Assembly (NCBI GenBank): GCA_037039685.1
Contig: JAWNGF010000003.1
Location: 2,480,001-2,544,000, forward strand
Length of the DNA stretch: 64,000 nt
Source: Ceratobasidium sp. AG-K
Lineage: Eukaryota; Basidiomycota; Agaricomycetes; Cantharellales; Ceratobasidiaceae
Direction of reading: 5' to 3'
Position numbers and translations under genes: made by a program. Shown piece by piece: positions 48,488 to 57,874 of the stretch. Position 1 is the first letter of the stretch. Every line of letters starts with the position of its first letter. The notes beneath the pieces were generated by a model that was not told the origin of the DNA, ran no database searches, and saw only the letters and a program-made list of their open reading frames with translations.

Positions 48488-51400
48488 CTACTCGTGATCG
48501 GCAAGTGCTTCGACAAGGTCCAGCCGTCCAACAACTGTAGTCCGGTCAGCAATGAACCATGTACCGTCCCGTGCCTGGACCCTCCCAACAAGTGCCTGCA
48601 GGTCCTCAACGTCGACAACTTCCTCGGGAGCCAGCTTGCCTGCCGATGTATATGTGATGATATTGGCGTCGGAGAGCCTCTTGAAGGACGGAATGGGCGA
48701 GACAAGTGCGAGCGCGAGTGGTCCTAGGAAGGCAACAGCATTCTCTTCATGGCTTGAGCTGCGTGCGAGTTCTTGGAAAAACTCCCGATCGACGATCACA
48801 AAGTATTCGACCCGTCCGTAGCCAGTAACAGCGTGGTTCACCAGTCGCGGTTTTGGCCGGTTTAGCCGGTCGACCATGGTTTGATACTATAGGCAAGTGT
48901 TAGGCGACGTTCTTGGAGCTTAGATCGGGGCAAATAGCACTCACTTTAACATATGACGCATCCCGCTTTGCACGCTCGGTATCTGGCTCCAATGCATGTC
49001 CCCGGATAATATCGCCACCGCAGATGCCGTCAACCTGCTGCATCTTTCCCCAATGCACGAATTCCCGACCCCTGAGAGATTGACGGATGGCTTGCTGGTC
49101 AACGTCGGTGATTGCGCTAAGGTAAGCAGCAAGTTTCTTTGCAATGCGATCGGGAATCATGGAGGATCGTCGGGGCCGAACAAAGATTGATCGCTCGTAA
49201 GTTTCGTATGTCGTGCCAGTGGCTTTATTATCACGGCGGTCGTCAAGGTCCAGCTCGTCGGCCAAGTCATAGATCAACTTGACTTGCGACAGTTGGGCTA
49301 CCTCAAGGACGTGGCGGTCAAGGCTGGCAAACGGAAATTGAGGGTTCTTCTTTGTGCGTGCGAGTGCCCCGCAGAACCTTTCCATCGGGAAGGCCCAATA
49401 GCACCAAACGGGGCCCATCATCTCGATGTCGTCGGCAATGTGAAGGAGCGAGTGGATGGGTAACGTGCAAACACGAAGACGATCTGGTTTATGACGGTAA
49501 TATAGTCTGCCATGTCTAAGTCAAATGTATAGAGTATGATATGATGTCTTGTACATACCTTTCATATTCAGTCACCCAGCTGGCAAATCCTTTTCGGATC
49601 ACCTCGACATCTTGATGTCGGATGGTGAGATCGAGGCAGAGGTTGATCAGCCGAACGAGCTCAATGAAGTGATGATAATACACATCACGCGTGAACTGCT
49701 TGCAAAGAAGCCCGGGCGCAAGCAGGGTAGCAAAGAGGAGGGTGCTCTCCAACGTCGATTGGTACCGGTCGTTGGCAAGATTGGGTACACGGCACCCGAA
49801 CACAGCAGGAATGGTGTCCCCGCTTGCCGAACAAGCTGTGCCAATCGCTTGCCAGACGTCGGGTTTAAGTATGTAGTCCTCGCGTCCTGTTCCAAACTTT
49901 TTGAAGGTCTTCGAGCGGGTCCATAGGCTAATTAGCGTGGGCAGAACGTTCTCGAAGACAGCGTGCATGAAGTCGTGAGGAAACGAGCCAGGAAAATCGA
50001 TGGACGCGAGTTGCGAAAGCGGGGAGAGCGAGTTGATTCCATAGTGACGCGATCGCCGGTTCTCTTCAGCATCGTTTGGTGCAGACTCGACTTGTTGAGC
50101 GTGTAATATGAACTGGTTGTGTGATCGACAGGGGAGATCAAGAGGGGTATATTCACGTGGATTATGCCGTCCGACAGCAAACGGGCGTGCAAGAGGTGTA
50201 TAATTGGTCCTATTGTCGACCGTTGAGCCTCGACGACCTGGCTCTGGGTTGCGGACACCTCGTAGTCGGCATGCACGGCATGGACTCTTGCCGTTGTGCC
50301 CCTTCATGCACATCAGCTTTGCGACAGCTGGCATGTCCCCAAAGCAAACAAGCAGGTATGCATGCAAACTGAAGGCTCGTTGTTTAGCACCATCAAATGC
50401 CGGAATGCCAACGGCAAGATCCTCAAGCTCGTCGATCAGCGGCTGCAGAAAGGTGCAGAGCTCTTTGGGTTGAGCAGGGCCAGGGATAACGCCGAGACAG
50501 AGAAGGTGCTGGAGTTGAAAGCGCAGCTCGGGGGGGATATTATAGTTGAATGCGAGAAGAGGCCAACATGTCTTCTTCCGAGACTTAAACGGCCCAAAAC
50601 CGTTGGTTGACAAACCAAGCGCAATATCAGTTGGCTGCGAGAAGAAGCAGTGTGGTAACGGTTGCCCTGCAATTGTTACACGAGAGCCGCACAAGCGTCG
50701 ATAATGCTGGCCATCAAAAATGTCGGAGACAAATCGTCCGTCACGGCGGCGCTGGTGTCGATAACCAAAGAGACGAGCAGTCTGTGGATCGAGGTAGGCG
50801 TTGACGAGCCAAGGAATGAGGGGTAGGTATTGGAACTGTTTGCGTGGTATCAGACGATCGGGCTGACTGCGCTGAGACCGGTACCGAGTTTTGCCACAAT
50901 GGGGACAAGCGGTGAGGGTTTCGTACGGTCCAGTAAAGGCAATACACGAGTCGACACAGCAGTCAATCCGTACCCCACGGATGCCAGACAAGCGGGCGAT
51001 GCGTCGGCGGGCGGTCTCGTAATCAGGCAAGGTTTGGAGCTCGGGGAATGCGCGAGGAAGTTTGCCATAGGCTTTGGCCGTAAGATCCGAGTCCACCTTG
51101 AAATTTAGGCCCCGGACCATTCGCATATCGTTATTACAAAGTTTGCGGCCTGTATACATTAGGTCAGTATCAGGATTCATTGGCAAGGCAAGAGCTTACC
51201 TCCGTGGCGTGTAACCTCTGCCTCGATTTCTTGCTCTAACACAGCCTGTGCCGTCAGACCCTCCAGCCAAGGCGCGCTCTCGGCAAACGACGGACCAGAT
51301 GCTGGCAGGTCACGAGCCGGGCGGTCTCGGTCAAAGAAACCCGCACCTGTCAAGCTGTTTGTACCAGAAGGACCAGCACCGGGGGTATCAAATGCGAAGT

Positions 51401-51719
51401 CAGGATGCTGAGGAGACTCGTTGGGTGGGGTATTAGCCTTGGTGACATGGCCCAGGTGTGGTGCCAAGGTGCTGGAACAAGGAGCTGAGCTGGCTGGGGC
51501 ATTGTGCGTTGGCTGGGGGCGAGGAGGTGCAGGAGCGTTCTGACGCCGTCGTTTTGCTCGATTACGTTGTTGAATCGGGTTCAGCAACCGCTGAATGGCT
51601 GTGTCCTGTCGACGGCCCAGATGTGCAGATTGCGTGCATCTGCCACGGACATGCCGGCGGACGGTCTTCGCAGAGAACTGGCCATGACACAGTGGGCAGG
51701 TCAGCTTGCTTGAAGCCAT
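48488..51719 (-). CDS. Tnp2-family (Transposase_21) transposase of the EnSpm/CACTA element
   Basis: Starts MASSKLTCPLCHGQFSAKTV with a zinc-finger-like N-terminus (CPLCHGQFSAKTVRRHVRGR). The main exon has CCVDSCIAFTGP and CPHCGKTRY, then the conserved Tnp2 core: LPLIPWLVNAYLDP, DIALGLSTNGFGPF, WPLLAFNYNIPPELRF, LCLGVIPGPAQPKELCTF, LHAYLLVCFGDMPAVAKLMC, KGHNGKSPCRAC. After a short intron near 49500, MGPVWCYWAFPMERFCGALA is the next conserved block. The last exon ends at 48488. At least four exons. I saw no stop within exons, so it may still encode a full transposase; the exact joins near 51180 and 49500 are less certain. Confidence 0.82.
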
Positions 51720-52640
51720 TCAACCTGAGCGACTTCAGAAGCTTGAGTTAGTAAGATGACAACACATATTGAGGTAAAAGTGGCTCACTGGTAAGGCTTG
51801 CCCATTCCTGCCGCAACCGACATACAGAGGCGTCATAACGGGAACTGATATATATATATTAACTCTTGAACGTGTTTATGGGGTGAAACACATGACATAC
51901 CCTGCACACTTGGCGCTGAAAGGACCCAAATGGGTAGCAGATTGACACAGAAGTCTGCGCCAAGGACCGACGGCACAGATGTTTGGTGGGGGATTGGTAA
52001 TTGGCGGGTAATGGAGCCGCTTGATTGCGCACAACCTTGAAGAATTGTGGCTACAAGGTAGAAAACAGTCAAAAAGAGCAACTACAGGAGAAAAAAATCA
52101 CGAAAATCAACTTACCTTGTAGACATGGGTGTCCCTTTCACCTCGTAAACCAAGCCACCTGGCTGAACGGTGTCTGTCGTCACTACAACAAGCGCCATGT
52201 AAGTGATGTAGCTGTCACACTAAGGCCGTCCAAATTACCTTCTAGGCTGGCGGGTTGCGCAGGTGGCGGCGGGGAGTGACAACATACATTTTTTCGGTTG
52301 AGATCATGCCAAATTGGTGATGATCGTGGATGGGTAGAAGTGAAAATCAACAAGGCACTGTGCTCACGTGACATATGACACAATGTTTATGTCAAATCAA
52401 CTGGCAAGCGCCGGTGGCCTTGTTCCGTTATGCCACCATATAATGGGCAACACCCTCCTCCACATTGTCTTCTCCCCCCCCCTCTGTGACTAACAAGGGT
52501 CTCCCTGTTGTACTTGGTAGGTCTCTTGCTCATCTTTTCTTTTTTTCTGCGTTTTATTTCTATGTTTTTCTCTTTAGATCCCACATCCTCTGCCTCCGAC
52601 ACCGCTCCACTCCTGTATCCCTTGTCCACCAGCTCTCACC
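51720..52640. other. Divergent promoter region inside the transposon
   Basis: Separates the two divergent transposon genes. It has a CACGTG site near 52365 and pyrimidine tracts before the plus-strand gene. No gene of its own. Confidence 0.45.
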
Positions 52641-53853
52641 ATGGGGCGTTCCAAGGGCTCAACAACGAACCAAAAGACGTCTGTCGCCCCTGACTCCAAC
52701 ACCGACCTCAACCGTTCCCCACCCTTGCAGTCAAAACGCTCTTCTCATTGCAAGAAGAAGGAATCCGGCCGCCTGAAAGAGGCAAAGGAGCATCACGGCG
52801 TCGTCGACGAGGCTCACAAGGCAAAGAAGCTTGCTGCAGCTCAACGCTGCCAGGAGCATGCTTTTGACAAGCAAGACGTGCTCTTTGTTGAGCGAGAGGA
52901 AGAAACTCCTTGGGAGGCTGAAATGCGTGGTACGCTTTTTTTCACCGCTGTTCACATTCTTGTTGTTCTCGTACTATGATCTAACCATGCAAACCCTCAG
53001 AAACTTTGCTCAAGATGCAAACCGAGCTTGAGAGCGCCAGGGCCAAGCTCAAAGAGCAGACAAATGACGGGGACAAAGGGGACGTGGCCATGACAATCAT
53101 CCCGGCCCCCAGCCACAAGTCTGAGATTAACGTCAAAATGCTTTGTGAAGCTATGGGGCTTGCTGGGCCAGAGCACAAGCACCGTTGGAGTGCGATACGG
53201 GTATGTATTCACTTTCCATTCATTGTGTCTTATTCTTATAATCCATCCGAACCATAGGAGACTGTGCGCAATCTGTCATTGGGGAAGTCATTCCAGGTAG
53301 ACAAGACCCTATCTAACCAGAAGCTCCACTGAATGGCAAACCTATATGAGGCTGTATGTCCCTAGTCTGTCTAAGCCGTCAGTATACTGACCTTTGAAGA
53401 TTGAGGAGGATGCTCCCGAGCTGCAGTGGCTTGAGAACAACTGGGGTATGGAATGGCTTGTCGGCAAGTACTTTAATGTGAAGCATGGGCGCAAGTTATC
53501 CCGTGATCCTGATCACATCCCCTGTGCTCCGACAAACACAAAGAAACACAAAGTAGAGGGGGACAACACTCAATCGGACACACAAAATCCAACACGTAAG
53601 TGCTCCCCATCTTTAGTTTTGTGCTATGCACTAACCTAACCCCCTATTAGCATCCAAACAACTGTGTGTTGATGGTCAAGCCGGTCCATCTCGTGCCCCC
53701 AACATTCCAGCCAAATCAGCTATCGCCAACAGTCCCAACCCCCAACCAAGACCCAAAATAGTGAAGCTGCGAGTGATGACAGACGAAGACGAAGATGAGG
53801 AAGAGGAGGAAACTGGCAAGGCGAGTAAGAAGACAAAGAAATTGGGGAAGTAA
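52641..53853 (+). CDS. Second gene of the EnSpm/CACTA element, function unknown
   Basis: Starts MGRSKGSTTNQKTSVAPD. It is highly charged, with a predicted coiled coil (ESGRLKEAKEHHGVVDEAHK .. AAAQRCQEHAF, LKMQTELESARAKLKEQTND), then IKVEMLC-like text INVKMLCEAMGLAGPEHKHR, WLENNWGMEWLVGKYF, and a basic/acidic C-terminus (RVMTDEDEDEEEEETGKASK) ending KKLGK at the TAA 53851-53853. Five exons by short introns. No known domain. Its position suggests an accessory protein, as the second gene (TnpA-like) of plant En/Spm binds subterminal repeats; that role is inference only. Confidence 0.6.
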
Positions 53854-53860
53854 CCGGCGA

Positions 53861-53889
53861 AGGGAAAGGGGAAGGGGAAGGGGAAGGGG
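53861..53889 (+). repeat. GGGGAA minisatellite
   Basis: Four to five tandem copies of a G/A hexamer directly after the stop of the transposon's plus-strand gene. Confidence 0.8.
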
Positions 53890-54377
53890 CAGTCGCGTGG
53901 GAGCATCAGTTCAAGCTTGTCGAGCGGACAAACGTCAACTGGTGACTCTTCGGGATCCAATAGTAATGGTTGTATTGACGGTAGTAGCGCTAGCGACAGT
54001 GATGGCAAGGGAGATAGTGACTAAACCAACACAAAACTGCTTGTTTCTTTGTACCATTGTGCCCAATTTAAACTATAGTATATACATTTTTATATTCCTC
54101 CCCACAAAGTGAGATAACTTTGCTCAAAAACAAAGTAAACCTTGCCTCAAAATTAGTCTGATTCATTTGATTAGCCAGCAGAAATGATCAGAATTGCATC
54201 AAATATTGAGAAAGAGCGGAAAAATCGTCATGCTGAATCTGGACACTTTAGTACCAATTATTGATATTGGGTTTTTGGTATAAATTTGATCCCGTTTTGG
54301 GACTTTCCTGACTACTTTCCAGGACAACCTAGCCTGAAATCTCATGCTAGATTTTGGTATACCAACTTCACCCAGAG

Positions 54378-54574
54378 CATGTGACATCCACCCAACCCAG
54401 TGATGGATCAGAACCATGAGGGAGACAGAAAAGTGTGGCATCTGGGGTAGATTGAGCAGCACAGGGGATAGCAAGAAGCAACGAGAGCTTGTCCTCGGTC
54501 AAGGGATCAGAGTCACATGGCCCAGTATATGGAGTTGGCCCAGGCTTTCGAGGAATCAATCTTGTTGCAACCAT
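54378..54574 (-). pseudogene. Adenylate-forming enzyme, 5' part of the transposon-split gene
   Basis: Starts MVATRLIPRKPGPTPYTG, runs through SDPLTEDKLSLLLAIPCAAQ, PDATLFCLPHGSDPSLGWVD and stops at VTC, where the transposon begins. The paralogue at 61698-62083 continues from the same point with AEACSIV; the 3' part at 48174 continues with AEARLIV, so the two pieces are one gene. An ATG 22 codons upstream (54640, MSYGLHNPKPD) is an alternative start not shared with the paralogue. Confidence 0.82.
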
Positions 54575-54751
54575 GGGAGGAGGTGTGAACAAACACCCTT
54601 GCTCCGTGTCTGGCTTAGGATTATGTAGCCCATAGGACATGTTCCATAGATAATACGGTCTCGTGTAGGCTCTTTGGTCCAAGCATCGAACGAGGGCGGG
54701 TAATTCATATTATGACGTACCTAGGCAAACCGCTCCGCTTTTGGGCACGTT
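54575..54751. other. Upstream flank of the split gene, cut by the LTR element
   Basis: Short remaining promoter region between the gene start and the left LTR. No duplication matching the far side of the LTR element was found. Confidence 0.4.
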
Positions 54752-55000
54752 TGTCATGAGCTGACTAAGCTCAGACATTTTATTCTGATTTTATATCTTT
54801 TTTCCGAACACTTTCCTTTTTTGGTACAAATGTCCTCTGGCGCTTAACTTGTATCATGTGATGTATTTGTCTTTTCATTTGATATTGGTGATGCTTCCGG
54901 AACTTCCAGAATGTCGAGTCATATCTCTTATCTCGCTTATCATTGGTTGTACTTGGCTTTCCCACACTGATAGATGATGACGTGGCCTTGTTCCCTCATG

Positions 55001-55008
55001 TATATAAA
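55001..55008 (+). promoter_or_regulatory. LTR TATA box
   Basis: TATATAAA in the left LTR. Transcription would be expected to start about 30 bases on, near 55034, at the sequence complementary to the primer site. Confidence 0.6.
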
Positions 55009-55012
55009 CCCA

Positions 55013-55046
55013 GAGGTCAAGCCAGTTAACGACAAGGCTTGACCTC
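55013..55046 (+). repeat. 11-bp inverted repeat around the predicted transcript start
   Basis: GAGGTCAAGCC (55013-55023) and its complement GGCTTGACCTC (55036-55046) are separated by 12 bases. The right-hand arm is also complementary to the sequence just after the LTR. Confidence 0.75.
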
Positions 55047-55165
55047 CTCTCCACTAGGACTTGCTCAATCAAATCCTCTTACTATCACTACTCCTTGGGT
55101 TCTAAGACTTGTCTAAGTCAAACCCCTTAACCTTTATATACCTAATTGACCCAAGTCGGGACATT

Positions 55166-55177
55166 AGGTCAAGCCTT
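55166..55177 (+). other. Candidate self-priming primer-binding site
   Basis: AGGTCAAGCCTT, two bases after the LTR, is a perfect 12-base complement of AAGGCTTGACCT at 55034-55045, near the predicted transcript start. This is the layout used by Tf1-type elements, which prime with their own RNA 5' end rather than with a tRNA. Confidence 0.6.
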
Positions 55178-55650
55178 TTAAAAAAGCATCAGCCTTAAAG
55201 CTCCTGCTTTTCCACCAAGTAGATAGAACGTACACGGGAAAACGGGCATAGTACAACGGACGAAGAGCTATACTTGATATAGACCAGTAGTCCCACGTCG
55301 CTATACGCTGTCAGTGGACCCAATCGTTATCCTCTTTTGGGTCATAGTGGCTTTAGTCAGCTAAATACACCCTTACTCTGTTATACACTGTTGCTATCAC
55401 GCCCGCCCAAGGCTGTTGATAACTGATAAGATCAGATAAGGAGTATATAAAGCAAAAGCTTAGCGTCTAGCACCCTTCACATCCAAATCAACATCTCAAG
55501 GAAGCCAGATCCTCTCAAGCAAAACTGGAAAGTGGTTGGAGCACCACCCAAGTTAACACTCTCATCCATCAAGAACCACATCAAACTTGTCGTTTCCATC
55601 AGTACGCACTAAAAAGGAACTAATTAGTAACTAACTAATTAACCTTAAAA

Positions 55651-56265
55651 GTGTTCCCCGCATTTTTTAGCCTCTGCGAAGCAGTCTTTAGACTAAAAGA
55701 TTTTGTACTTGATCTAGACACCAAAGTCGACGAATTAAATAGTCAAATTGAAGTACTAGAAGAAGATCAAGTTGAACAAGCAGAGGATTTAAGGGTCAAA
55801 CGTACCAGAAACAACGAAAACCACAATCAACTCGAAGCCGATTATCAATCTCTTCATTCAAGGCTTGAGTTCATTGAAATTAACCTTGACAACACAAACA
55901 AGCAGCAAGCCAATCAAGATTGTGTCCAAAGCATAAATCTAGCTGACACCAATATTGAAGTCGAGCGCTTGCAAGAACAAACCCGCATCTTGATCGAAAA
56001 TTGCAACCAACTTATTAAAATCCAAGAAAAACACACTCGAAAGGTTGAAAACCTCATCAACAACAACAAACGTCAGTGGCGTACTATCAAAACCCTTAAA
56101 GACAAAATCAAGGGCAAATACTGTCATCTCGCAGCAGAAGTGCGTATTCCTATTAACCAGGATTACCGCCTTCTAAATCACCTTAATACCATCGCACCCA
56201 ACCCTTTTCAGTGGGACCAAGACCTCAACTCACACAGGAACAACACAGGGAACAGCTTAGACTAG
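55651..56265 (+). pseudogene. Coiled-coil frame upstream of gag
   Basis: A 204-codon open frame rich in heptad-like repeats (VDELNSQIEVLEEDQVEQAE, ERLQEQTRILIENCNQLIK, RKVENLINNNKRQWRTIKTL). There is no ATG before or within it; the frame follows a stop and its first codons are GTG TTC CCC. A continuation (LESLKLFIEDIHRNYIYEQY) lies in another frame at 56266-56384. This looks like an additional structural gene of the element, now broken. Confidence 0.6.
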
Positions 56266-56486
56266 AGTCCCTAAAACTCTTTATTGAAGACATTCATCGC
56301 AACTACATATACGAACAGTACGACAAACTAGGAGTAATCAACGCATTGTTCTTGGAAGACAAAAATCTTGAATTGGTATTTTAGAAAAGTTTGCGCATCA
56401 TTAAAGACAGAAGGGTTTGAAGAAGAATCCGTGATATTTTGTACGGCCTTGGATCCCAATAAATCTACCTTTTTCCCCGCTCCAAT

Positions 56487-57839
56487 ATGTCAAGAGCCCC
56501 ATCACCTAGTCAAGGGGGATTTACCCAAATTTCAGCAACATCCGGACCCAATGTAGTTGCACATGCAATCAATGCCTTAATAGACAAAGTGCGAAAAATT
56601 AACGGTCATATTAATGCCTTAAATGGTATCACCTCTACCCTAGAACAGGGAATTGACAATAACGTTGCAGATATCATTGCAATTCAAAATCAAACTGCAC
56701 AAATTGCACCCCTTCACCAATTAATGAATGCGGTGTCTCAGTCACTTGCAAACCTGGGTGCAACACCCTCCACCACTGCGTCAACAACCACCCCAGGATA
56801 CAAACTCAAAATGCATCCCCCAGAAGAATTTTCTGGAGATGTAGATAAATTTGATGAGTTTAAGTCGCAATGTACTTTGTACATAAATCATACATCCCCA
56901 CAAGCAACCACAGAACAAAAAATCACTTATATCATGGGTTATTGCAAGGGGCCTGCCTATGTATGGATGCAACCTGGAATTGATGTAGACACAGCAAGAA
57001 GGGGAGCAACAAATTGGCTACACGACATGGATGAATTCTGGAACGAAATGCAAGCTAGGTTTGGCGATGTTCACAAGATCGACCAATATAGACAACTATA
57101 CAAGAAATTGATCCAGAAGAACTCTGTCCAAGATTATCTACAAGACTTTGTTACTTATTCATCAGTACTCGGGTACACTGATTAAGTACTTCATGATGAT
57201 TTCTATGACGGTCTTAAGGATGAAATCAAGACGGCCATGGTGTCACAGAACTTTAAACCCCATGAAGCAACAAGGACATTCAACCAAGTTCACAAAAGAG
57301 CCCTGGAAATTGACTCTACAATGAATGCCATTAATGCACCAAAGAAATTGCAAAGCCCACAAACCAGCACTTCGAAACAAACTACTTCCAAGACAACCAC
57401 AAGCACTCCAAACACCTCACTGGGTCAAAGATTCAATGTAAACAATCGTGTCTTTATGTCAAAACCTACAGGGGGGGTGCAATACAGCAAAATCTCAAGC
57501 ATTACCAGAAACGTCAAGGGCCATCCAGTTCCACAGATCTCCTGGGACGATGGGACAAAAGGAAATGTCCCTTTTGGAGCGATTCAAAAAGACACCTGAA
57601 CCAGTACCTTCAACGCTCCTATCATTCAAACACCCAAATCGTCCACTCCTGCTAAAGACCCTAATGCAATGGATCTTGATGGAAAAGGAAAGGGACCAAT
57701 GATTTGCTTCACCTGCGGCGGCAAGGGACACTCAGCAAGAGTCTGTCCTTCCAAGAACACAGCCTCAGGGTTTGAAGCTCAGATTGAAGAAATCTCTTCA
57801 GACATCGAATCGGGAAAAGACGTCACCGAGGCTTATTAA
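56487..57839 (+). pseudogene. Gag polyprotein with two internal stops
   Basis: Starts MSRAPSPSQGGFTQ. The retrotransposon gag core is AFEEFSGD-like text PPEEFSGDVDKFDEFKSQCT, YIMGYCKGPAYVWM, FWNEMQARFGDVHK and QDYLQDFVTYSS. A TAA interrupts at 57183, after which the same frame continues (VLHDDFYDGLKDEIKTAM); a TGA interrupts at 57597. A CCHC zinc knuckle (CFTCGGKGHSARVC) follows, and the frame ends at the TAA 57837-57839. Both stops fit single C-to-T changes. Confidence 0.85.
57812..57818 (+). promoter_or_regulatory. Candidate -1 ribosomal frameshift heptamer
   Basis: GGGAAAA sits in the correct phase (..G GGA AAA) near the end of gag. A shift back by one base enters the pol frame, which stays open from here through the pol ATG at 57875. 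Function not tested; GGGAAAA is an accepted X XXY YYZ type. Confidence 0.45.
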
Positions 57840-57874
57840 GGAGCCAAGTACTTGGTGATATATTAGCTAGTAAT

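Larger units (their letters stand above)
48175..54377 (-). mobile_element. EnSpm/CACTA-type DNA transposon (6203 bp)
   Basis: Flanked by the 3-bp direct repeat CAT (48172-48174 and 54378-54380), the duplication length usual for EnSpm/CACTA elements. The ends form imperfect inverted repeats, CTCTGGTGTAACC.. against CTCTGGGTGAAGT.., matching at 20 of the first 27 positions including TATACCAAAAT. A Tnp2-type transposase runs on minus and a second gene on plus. Internal copies of TTTTTGGTAT near both ends (48257, 48322, 54272; ATTTTGGTAT at 54351) look like subterminal transposase sites. The termini do not begin with CACTA. The precise boundaries are supported because joining the flanks with one CAT gives an uninterrupted adenylation-enzyme frame. 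Confidence 0.88.
54752..55163 (+). repeat. Left LTR
   Basis: 412 bases; differs from the right LTR by seven substitutions and two one-base indels by my count. It contains TATATAAA at 55001-55008. Confidence 0.93.

Noticed and set aside
53676..54008. Minus frame with repeated FPFPFPF
   Set aside because: It is the antisense reading of the GGGGAA minisatellite and the acidic tail of the plus-strand gene.
54199..54474. Minus-strand frame across the right transposon end
   Set aside because: It runs from the transposon terminus into the disrupted gene in the wrong frame; an artefact of the junction.
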